64,000 bases of DNA from Anthopleura xanthogrammica. Lineage: Eukaryota; Cnidaria; Anthozoa; Actiniaria; Actiniidae. The position numbers and the translations under genes are program-made. Below are positions 57,001 to 64,000 of this stretch, in pieces (within the stretch, counting starts at the first letter, position 1; each line of letters opens with the position of its first letter). The notes under the pieces are model-generated. The model saw only the letters and a program-made list of their open reading frames with translations. It did not search any database and was not told the DNA's origin. The stretch lies in the NCBI GenBank assembly GCA_964019055.1, contig OZ025215.1, forward strand, positions 8,833,708-8,897,707, read 5' to 3'.

Positions 57001-59206
57001 GATACGTGGAGATTATCAAACACTTGTTGGATGCTGAAGAGAGGAGGGAAAGGATGTTTATAGCATTTCAGAAAGAGCAGGCTGAGGCAAATCGACAACA
57101 CGAACTCAACATGGCGCAATTTTTTGCTCAAAGTTTATCACAGCAACAGGTCTTATCCCAAGGAATCAACCAGATTTTTCAGTCACTTTCTAAAAGCACT
57201 GATAAAAAATGACTGACCCCTAAGCCTCGATCTCAAGTTAAAAAGAGGTCTTTGAAATTTTGAGCGTACATTAAAATAATCATTTAGTTTTTTTAAGTCA
57301 CTAACAATAATATTGCTGTACATTTTTTTGTAGCTTGATCACATATAAATACATCTAGATAATTTTTTGAGAGAAAAGATCAGGGTTTAAAAAGCAGCCT
57401 GTCAGTGGCAAAAGCATAACAAAAAATTCAAATATAAAAAAAATCTTTCATTGTATCTTGACTATTCTTTCTGTAGATTTATGTTAAGCAATACTATATT
57501 GACAGATTGTAATTGCCATCATTCTCAAGGGCGAAATTCCAACAACAATTCCAACATGGACCTCCTCGATGAGTGCTTTCACTCTGGGGGTTAATGGTTA
57601 GATACCGTAATGCAAATATGTTTAATTAAATAAATAACTAAATAGAAAATCCACTACCTGTTTCTCTTTTTGGCTCCTATCCATAAAATTAATGAAGAAA
57701 ATATTGGAACATACTTTTTTAACTTCGTGTGCAAATTGCCCATTTCAGACCACATGACATTCCCTTGAGAAGTTTTCTTTTATTAAGATATTTACACAAG
57801 AAAGAATCAACTCCCAAGAGTTGTATCACATGGGTCTAAAATTGGCACAACAAACAACGAAGCAAAAGGGGTCTTTTTAAAATCTAGGTTCATCAGTTGT
57901 GACACATGAAAGTTACAGACACAGTGCAACAGTGCGTGCAATGTTGCAGGCAATCAATGTTGCAAACCATGTCACACAATCCAATTTGTTGCATGCAATG
58001 TTGTTGAAGTGAAAAATGATCTTATTTCTACAAGTTGCATGTATTGCATTGCAATATCGCACACAATGTTGCACCATTTGTCCGCACCTTAAGAGTTTGA
58101 GCCCTGTCTGATGCACTAGACCTATTGGCTTAGCTTGATTAGCTTTAGTCCAGAGCTGGACCCACATGCACTTTAGATGGATAGCACAACAATGAGGATG
58201 AACCGAGTAGTGGAAAGAGACTGGTAAAAATTGTAAAGATGAAATTGGAACCACTTTTCTTAGTATTCTATCTTGTTTCTTGTGCACACGCTGTTTTCCT
58301 TTTATTTTTGTGATATAAATTAATAAGTTAGTGAGAGAAGTGGTTATGGACTAGATTAGCAAATGCTACTTCTACACCAGCTTGTACTTTTCTCTTGCCA
58401 TTATCCATTCATATATATAGCACTTTCTTTTTCTTTTGTAATTATTGCTTCTTCTATATATTTAGAGACAGCTGTATTACTATATCAATATTATTGTGGT
58501 CAGTGAGCTGTACCATAACAAATGACATCCAGAGATATGCATCAATATGGATGGATCATTTAGCAAGCAATAATACAATCACTCAGATATCATCCTACGT
58601 ATACTCGCAGCACTTAACTTGCAATATGCAACATCTAGTTCACAGTATAATTCTAGGACACCCCGTGAAGGATTTGCTGGTGTGCAAACCATCCTGTGGT
58701 TTGAAAGTATTTGCGCATTAACCTGTACTTAAATCTTGTCTTATAGTGCTCATACTTTATCTGTGAAACAGTTCTAAATTTAAGCTTATATAAGATAGTA
58801 TATTGTTTTATGACGTTTTTTTAGTGCTATTTGGTACAGATTAGGTTAGTGCTGTTTCACTACAAGACAGTTTACGAACACAGTTCACCAACATTCTGTC
58901 CAAGATTACTATAAGACGATCATTAAAGTTATTCGAAAACAATTTATTGGAAAAATACGGGTTTGTATTAGAAATCAGTGGTGATGAAATACGTAGCAAA
59001 AAATATTACTCCCATAATATCAGGTTCACGATCCATTATTTCTTTTAATCTCATTCCAAAATCATTCTAAAATTTGAATTCAAATAATATATAGCCTCTT
59101 CGATGAATTGTACTCTTACCAGTGTTAAAGCAGCCTTTCTTGCAGCAAATTTTCGTTGTCTACTGACAGCCTTTACTGTAGCTCCTATGACTGTCCTCGC
59201 CGCCAT
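54059..59206 (-). CDS. ISCA1: ISCA1, mitochondrial iron-sulfur cluster assembly protein
   Basis: Four exons: 59206-59120 (29 codons), 55105-55052 (18), 54415-54310 (35 plus 1 nt), 54207-54059; all have GT/AG borders. The product is 131 aa, against 129 in human. It acts in mitochondria in late assembly of [4Fe-4S] clusters together with ISCA2 and IBA57. The basic N-terminus (MAARTVIGATVKAVSRQRK) fits import. The family core is nearly unchanged: LTLTPTAVQKI, RQRGCNGLSYTLEFAKEKG, LLGTEMDFVE, and the end NPNIKGTCGCGESFNI with all three ligand cysteines. Intron 1 (4 kb) contains a Myb/SANT-like gene on the other strand; intron 2 contains a SINE. The promoter is shared with the NXNL2-like gene. Confidence 0.95.
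54615..54880 (+). mobile_element. tRNA-derived SINE in ISCA1 intron 2
   Basis: The head resembles a tRNA gene: GTGGCTGAGGGGTGAGAGCG (A-box-like) and GGATTTGAGTCC (B-box-like). The body has CTCTGCAAAAATCAGCTTCC and GGTGGAAGAAGAGCCACTCT, the kind of conserved core seen in metazoan SINE families. The B box is mutated, so it is probably inactive. Confidence 0.6.
55317..55451. mobile_element. CAGGGACTGCGGAGC-ended MITE in ISCA1 intron 1
   Basis: AACAGGGACTGCGGAGCA at the left and the inverse TGCTCCACAGTCCCTGTT at the right; poly-C inner arm. Same family as 50053-50237. Confidence 0.65.
56091..57212 (+). CDS. Myb/SANT-like (trihelix-type) DNA-binding protein nested in ISCA1 intron 1
   Basis: 373 aa in one exon on the strand opposite ISCA1. 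Residues 25-140 look like a Myb/SANT-like (MSANTD/trihelix) domain: RKWSDEQTELFAAVLSLRYP, a helix ELENLAVKKSS, and LRAKYKWLKREWKIIQNKL ending at SWYKLLDP. A low-complexity, S/N/P-rich middle follows, with a basic patch (PPRKTIRLDP). The C-terminus is a Q/E-rich coiled coil (EIIKHLLDAEERRERMFIAF, then FAQSLSQQQVLSQ). Proteins of this plan are often domesticated from transposon accessory proteins and act in the nucleus. The start may be 56091 or 56097. The target is unknown. Confidence 0.85.
   Translation: MIMATFEGISQVHVEFPQGRRTNRVVRKWSDEQTELFAAVLSLRYPKDGEESSLAVELENLAVKKSSNEKLFREIQANLEDELIKIDQSFRDNDEEATFSVPQLRAKYKWLKREWKIIQNKLSYEEVKLPSWYKLLDPVFSVYQSVNKDEIQERPSMVIENGSLQIGESNTDGNNDSHAAIKKRNTGSALNRPESFETEKQVETAQRLINKTPNNILSRQIPRIDPIPIVRVSNNSPKARPSDGQTIQDVTRARSEDATSEIPPRKTIRLDPNLTERINEVGTSFPPGINPNISRCVCRSESDRYVEIIKHLLDAEERRERMFIAFQKEQAEANRQHELNMAQFFAQSLSQQQVLSQGINQIFQSLSKSTDKK
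57213..59119. other. Remainder of ISCA1 intron 1
   Basis: No further coding signal seen. A TGCAATGTTGC-rich, partly palindromic patch at 57915-58080 looks like a degraded repeat. Confidence 0.5.
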
Positions 59207-59254
59207 TTTGAATCCAGCGACTCGTTATATAACAAGTGACGTCATATAATTCAT

Positions 59255-59268
59255 CACAGGTAGCCCAA
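59255..59268 (-). promoter_or_regulatory. Shared promoter motif TTGGGCTACCTGTG upstream of ISCA1
   Basis: On the minus strand, ends 48 bp before the ISCA1 ATG. A TGACGTCA CRE-like palindrome lies between them (about 59236-59244). Confidence 0.55.
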
Positions 59269-59606
59269 GCAGCATAGTATGGTCGTTTGAATATGGATAA
59301 AAATTGCCCGAATTAATGACCGCTATAAAATTTAGTTAGCATTTATGTCATTTCTAAATCTAGTTCAAAATCTATTTTCCAAAAATATTTTCCTTACTTA
59401 TGTAGAAATTGAAGGGTGGAGAGTTCAGTTAAAAACGCTTTGAAAAGCTACAGCCAACTGGAATAAACTCAATTTTTAGAAACATTTTAATAATCTTATT
59501 ATTACTTTTTTGTGAAAATCATTTTATAAGATACTCTAAAGAATAGAAGAATCGAAACATTCTCGAAAACAAGTATGGGTTCCCTGTGGATATATGAAAC
59601 TAGCGT

Positions 59607-59620
59607 TTGGGCTCCCTGTG
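59607..59620 (+). promoter_or_regulatory. Shared promoter motif TTGGGCTCCCTGTG upstream of the NXNL2-like gene
   Basis: 49 bp before the ATG at 59670. A weaker copy (ATGGGTTCCCTGTG) is at 59575-59588. It is followed by AAAATGGCGG, a YY1-like site often found at transcription starts. Confidence 0.55.
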
Positions 59621-59669
59621 CAAAAATGGCGGATGTTGTACTGTTTGGAATAACTTTATGTGGTGCAAA

Positions 59670-60164
59670 ATGAATGTCTTTTCTGGAAGACAACTCCGTA
59701 AAAGGAGCGGAGTAATAGTATACCCAGAGGAAGTGCTCCAGAACAAAGTCGTAGCGCTATATTTTTCTGCTAGCTGGTGTCCCCCCTGTCAGGAATTCAC
59801 TCCAATTTTAAAAGGTTTCTACGAAGAGCTGCAAGCGAATGATATGCGTTTTGAAGTCATCTTTGTATCTTCTGATAAATCAGCTGAGGATATGGATAGG
59901 TATATGAAAGAGAGCCATGGTGACTGGCTGGCCTTATCGTTTGGGAACGAGATGATAAAAGAGTTAAAAACTAGATATCATATCACTTTGATTCCAAAGC
60001 TAGTTGTCATTGATGATGATGGTGAAGTGGTAACCTTGATGGGACGGAGAGAAGTGACTGAAAATGGACCCAGGTGCTTCAAACAATGGGCTCATGCTGT
60101 TGGAGTCGCAAGAGGTGAGATAGCCACTACTGTGACAAGGGGCACAGTCAGCGAAGGCGACTAA
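59670..60164 (+). CDS. NXNL2: Nucleoredoxin-like protein 2 (thioredoxin fold)
   Basis: 164 aa from ATG 59670 (168 aa if 59658 is used). It is a thioredoxin-like domain of the tryparedoxin/nucleoredoxin type. EVLQNKVVALYFSASWCPPC carries the redox pair in WCPPC, followed by EFTPIL, FVSSDKS, the HGDWLALSF block and the cis-proline segment TLIPKLVVID. Human NXNL2 has the same framework, but its active site has lost the CXXC pair, so this version is probably redox-active. A 15-codon uORF starts at 59626 (ATGGCGG) and ends in TGA overlapping the chosen ATG as ATGA. It is head-to-head with ISCA1, 463 bp between start codons. Confidence 0.88.
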   Translation: MNVFSGRQLRKRSGVIVYPEEVLQNKVVALYFSASWCPPCQEFTPILKGFYEELQANDMRFEVIFVSSDKSAEDMDRYMKESHGDWLALSFGNEMIKELKTRYHITLIPKLVVIDDDGEVVTLMGRREVTENGPRCFKQWAHAVGVARGEIATTVTRGTVSEGD

Positions 60165-60274
60165 ACACGATTATTCATTAGCAGGAGTGAGAGGTGGATA
60201 CAAACACTGGCAAACCCTTAAAAATGCAATGAAAAATATTATTTTGCCCCAGTAACCTGCTCCTGTAATAAGCC

Positions 60275-60747
60275 ACTTCACGGTTTCGTCCGCCATCTTG
60301 AAATTGGGGCAAACGCGGCAAAATATATAGAAATCTGGATCACTTTGACTTTCCGTAACTCCGCTCAATTGTGATGGATTTTCAAGATTTAAACTTTTTT
60401 GAAAAGATATTTTCTTTGTTACTTATACCTCTAAATATGATGGAAAATGGAAAGCTTTAAATTGGGAAAATAAGATGTTTGTTTTCATAATAAAACGATG
60501 GGCACGTGAGTATGAAAAAATTGTAAAAATATGATGAGTCGCAAAACTAGTTAAAAGACCTACATTGGTTTTATTTTCAGTCCGACAACTGGTATACATG
60601 CCTGCTGATAATTGAAGTTTAAATTTTGAAAATCCATTAAAAATGAGCGGAGTTACGGGAAGTCAAAGTGATCCAGATTTCTATATATTTTGCCGCGTTT
60701 GCCCCAATTTCAAGATGGCGGACGAAACCGTGAAGTGGCTTATTTAG
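60275..60747. mobile_element. MITE with about 125-bp inverted repeats
   Basis: AATAAGCCACTTCACGGTTT then CGTCCGCCATCTTGAAATTG on the left, with near-exact inverse at 60612-60747. Each arm includes AAGATGGCGG, which therefore is not promoter evidence. The core is non-coding. Confidence 0.8.
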
Positions 60748-61465
60748 ACAGGGACTCCTTGAAGTGAAAACTGAGAAGAAATTCCAGCTCACACCCTTCC
60801 CCTCGGGTAGATAATGAACCGTTATCCTTGGCCACCGCACTATTTACCTGTTGTTACATTGAAAAAATGAGCAAAGTGCCTCTTTGCTTTCATGTCAAGT
60901 CTGCATCATAACTACTTTGTCAGTTTTTCAACTGAGTCAGAAGTCCATAACTAAAATATCAGAAAAAAAGATGTTTGACGAAGAGTTTCAGGTACCGAAA
61001 ATTGAATCGAGGTACAAAGATTTCTTGAAATTAAATTTCTTTATCCTACTCGGAGTCTACTCCGTCAGTTTTATCAGATGATTCTGAATTTTTTTATTTT
61101 CAGTTTAGTATACATACATACATACATATACTATATTTTCATCCCATCTTTCTTAACCTACATATATTTTAGTCTATACGCTGATGTGCCCTAGTCAGAG
61201 ACGTAGGATTCATGTAAGCGAGAGGATTAGTGTTTCTGGCTCTCTGTATACGTAATTTTCTGTTAATTTTATCAAAATCCAAGCCCCAGTGGAGCTTTTC
61301 GGAAATACAATTCTGCTGTTACTGTGATTTCCCATTACCAGTGGCTTAAATAAAAGTTTCAGCCAGCGTATCACTGAAATGTCATCCGGCCGTCCGCTGC
61401 AAATCCCATCTCCCGGTATTTTAACCCCTTATTAGTCTTAGCTTTTTTTCTGGATGGTGTGATTT
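60748..61465. other. Interval between the NXNL2-like gene and the LRR receptor gene
   Basis: Has a (CATA)n patch at 61108-61130 and no supported gene; it probably includes the 3' UTR of the minus-strand LRR gene. Confidence 0.45.
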
Positions 61466-64000
61466 TTAAGAGGGTACGGAGTTCGCTCCCTGCAGCAGTG
61501 GGCTTCTTTCATCGCTGTTTGCAAAACATACGTTAATCAGAACCGAGAGCAGTGCCACCATAAATGCAATCAGGACGACAGCATTGACAGCCACAACAGT
61601 CCAGATCATACCTTCACTCATCTGAGAATCAGAGGATGCAAATCTCAGTAATATCACGGACTGCTGAAGGGCAATCAGAGACAATGTCTCCAAAACGTTT
61701 CCAAAATTCCCTCCTTCGTTTTCTGCATATGGCTCGACTTTTATCTGGTAAATCACGGCCATCATCAAAACCAAGGCAATTGTGAAGGTTTGAATGGAAC
61801 ATGTGTTGGGAATAAAGGTTATTAATAACGCAATCAAAATCTTCCGGAACAACTTCATGACCTCGAAGTAGGCCTTGACTTCGTCTGTGTAAGGAAGGTA
61901 GATGGAGCCCAACCAGGAATCAAAGTCTTTCTTCTTGTCCTCAGGTGATTGATTCCACCAGCGTAAGAGAACCAATAAAGCAACAGGCTCACATACACCG
62001 TAAATAATGATAGCTATCCATCCAAGGACTTGAAGAGTTTCATACGTAGGTTCAGTGGTGTCACATCTTATCCACGGTGTATGTCGCATGAAAAAGCTAG
62101 CTGAGTCATCGTCGTTGTCACAGGGTGAAACAACCGCTAGTGTGTGCTTTATGACCGGGAAATACGTTAAAATCAGGCAAGTTATGCTAACTTTCAGGCA
62201 CTGGAACTTTACTTGCTTAAGACCCGATTGTTGCGGCTCTGCCCGTTCTTCATTTCTACAGAGAATTGTAGTATACATCCACCGAATGCCGTAGTAAATC
62301 CAAATCAACAACAAACATCCCAAGGGGAACAGAAAGACAACCAAGTATTTCCCCAACGGAGTGAACAGAATATGGATTCTGCAAGATATTCCAACGAAGT
62401 TGAGGTTAAAGATGCTACTCATGTAATGTTGAATACTATAAATGAAAGGAGGAAAGGGAGTTCCCGTGTCGGAGATTATGGCGTCGAGAACTTGAAAGTG
62501 AAAAACAAGAATGGTCACAATGCCTCTTGTATTCTTCATTATTCCAGCAACGAAAAACATCACCACCACAGCACTGACTTCAAAAATCCACCCCGAAATC
62601 ACCTCAAAGGCTCGCAATGTGATTAAAATTATGAATTCTATTGCTGCGATCCCGAATTTCACTTTGACATGATGTGCTCTGAACAGAATTTAGTCAGGCC
62701 CCACAGTGCCAATAGAAAAATGATGACAAGGGGGATAACAATGTAGTACGAAAGGTAAGGAGTGGTGCATTTTTTACACAGGTAGCCATTTTTGAAGTAG
62801 TTTTTTTCACACTTTGAACAAACTCTGTCTGTATTTCCACTATGACATAAACACGACTTATCACAAACTGTACGTAGGTCAGGGGTGCTTGTGTTTACCC
62901 AGCATTTACATTGGCCTCCCGGGTTGCAAGCCAAGTCTGCTCCGGCAATGTCCAATCTTCCAGGACAGCGAATCAAATGCAAGACGTTATCTGGTGACGG
63001 GCTGGGCCAATACCCTTTCTGAAGGTCCAAAGAAATTCTAGGGTCTATAGATTGCAAGGTTTTACTTAAGCAATTAGCTCCGGGAATACATTTTTTGCAA
63101 TGACCAAGATATCCAAAATAACCATCGTCACAAACGCAGAACTTTTTGTTGTAGTAACTTGGGTCAAGGAGTATTCTGCCGTTGTTTGAATGCAGCTTCA
63201 CTAAAGGACAACTATAATTGTCTCCCTTTATGCGGGAGTTTGGGTCAATGCGCATGAATTTCTGAATAATTCCGCTGGTCTGATTGATACTTCCAATTGG
63301 GGCTCTCATTAAGGGGTTGTTACTAATGTCAAATACCCTTAATGACTGAAGAAGGACAAAGTTGTTTGGTATAGGACCTTCTAGCTTCGGATTCTCCGAG
63401 AAGTCGGCATACAATAGAAACAGTAAATCATATAAAACTGCTGGAATTTTACCAGATATTCTGTTATGCTTTAAATTCAGCTCAATAAGACTGGATAAGG
63501 TCCAAATCGTAGGTGGAATTTTCCCTGTAAAATGGCAATAACTTATGTCTAAAACTCGCAAAGGGCTAGGGTTCTGTTCGGAATTCTTTGGTGCGAATGC
63601 AGAAACAAGATCCTTAAACGGCATCTTCAGACCTGGATTGTTTCGCAGCACGAAAATTTCCAGTTTCGGAGAACCATGCGGGAAATTTAACCCTTTCTCA
63701 ATCCCTTGCAGTTCTGAGTTATAAGATAAGTCCAGAATCCGGAGTGAAGGTAACTGACCAAGCTCCTTTGGAATTTTCCCACGAAAACCATTTCTACACA
63801 AAATCAGCTTTGTTAAATCTTTCATCTTGTTTACGCTGGGAGGAATAAACCCAGTTATTGAGTTATTTCCCAATTGGCATTCTTGCATCTGAGGAAAGCA
63901 TGATCCAAAGTTTTCAGGGAATTCCCCGTATATTCCTGCATGTGTCAAATGCATTCGTTTCAGTGACGTCATTCTCAGGAAGTCATTGATGTTTCCAGAG
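61466..64000 (-). CDS. LRR and multi-pass membrane protein, 5' partial, with one internal frameshift
   Basis: Two overlapping frames form one gene. The upstream frame (64000-62659, open at the window edge) has about ten leucine-rich repeats of the LxGxIP type (GKIPKELGQLPSLRILDLSYN-like), then a cysteine-rich region (CVCDDGYFGYLGHCKKC, CLCHSGNTDRVCSKC) and a first membrane helix (YYIVIPLVIIFLLALWGL). It stops at TGA 62661-62659. The next frame (62662-61466, 398 codons) overlaps it by 4 nt and continues with five or more hydrophobic segments and a short acidic tail, ending GANSVPS. A -1 shift at AAAGTGAAA restores one protein. It resembles a cell-surface receptor of unknown ligand; the family is not named. 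Confidence 0.7.

Noticed and set aside
57913..58287. 124-codon minus-strand frame
   Set aside because: Runs through a TGCAATGTTGC-rich degenerate repeat; composition is not protein-like.
60275..60740. AAGATGGCGG (YY1-like) sites as promoters
   Set aside because: Both are inside the inverted arms of a MITE, so they come with the transposon.

Overview
The window is AT-rich, intron-containing, repeat-dense metazoan nuclear DNA. There are no bacterial operons, rRNA genes or CRISPR arrays. Proteins resembling human WDR83OS/Asterix, ISCA1 and NXNL2, a membrane-anchored avidin, an expanded LRAT-domain family, a PIF/Harbinger transposon and a tRNA-derived SINE all fit an anthozoan-like cnidarian or another early-branching marine invertebrate. 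That assignment is inference; no species is claimed.

Layout. (1) 0.6-1.6 kb: exon 1 of Asterix (-) diverges from a two-exon gene for a 53-aa, mitochondrial-presequence-like peptide (+). (2) 2.0-36.3 kb: a tandem cluster of LRAT-domain genes, all on the minus strand. There are five apparently intact two-exon genes (2.0-3.8, 4.7-6.5, 9.4-12.3, 16.9-21.0, 34.3-36.3 kb), one locus with a frameshifted first exon (29.7-31.9 kb) and one 27-codon fragment (13.9 kb). All share a phase-0 intron just before a conserved WP motif. Exon 1 carries the GDHL...HH half of the thiol-enzyme fold and exon 2 the NCEHF nucleophile plus a membrane-active, often glycine-zipper-like tail. (3) 36.7-44.9 kb: nested transposons. 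A terminal-inverted-repeat element contains a 2.75 kb 96-bp satellite, a complete 3310-bp Harbinger element with both of its genes, and a 366-bp MITE. (4) 45-49.5 kb: gene-poor repeats. (5) 49.6-52.2 kb: a gene for two avidin domains plus a C-terminal membrane segment. (6) 54.1-59.2 kb: four-exon ISCA1 (-) with an intronless Myb/SANT-like gene nested in its first intron on the other strand, head-to-head with an NXNL2-like thioredoxin gene (59.7-60.2 kb). (7) 61.5-64.0 kb: a leucine-rich-repeat multi-pass membrane protein (-), broken by one frameshift and running off the window.

Two patterns stand out. A 14-bp motif, TTGGGCTMCCTGTG, lies 5-88 bp upstream of the chosen ATG of five unrelated genes, which suggests a core-promoter element. 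Several large satellites (7-, 38-, 72- and 96-bp units) sit inside or at the edge of inverted-repeat transposons, as if seeded by them. The LRAT cluster, with active-site variation, pseudogenes and divergent membrane tails, looks like a fast birth-and-death family.
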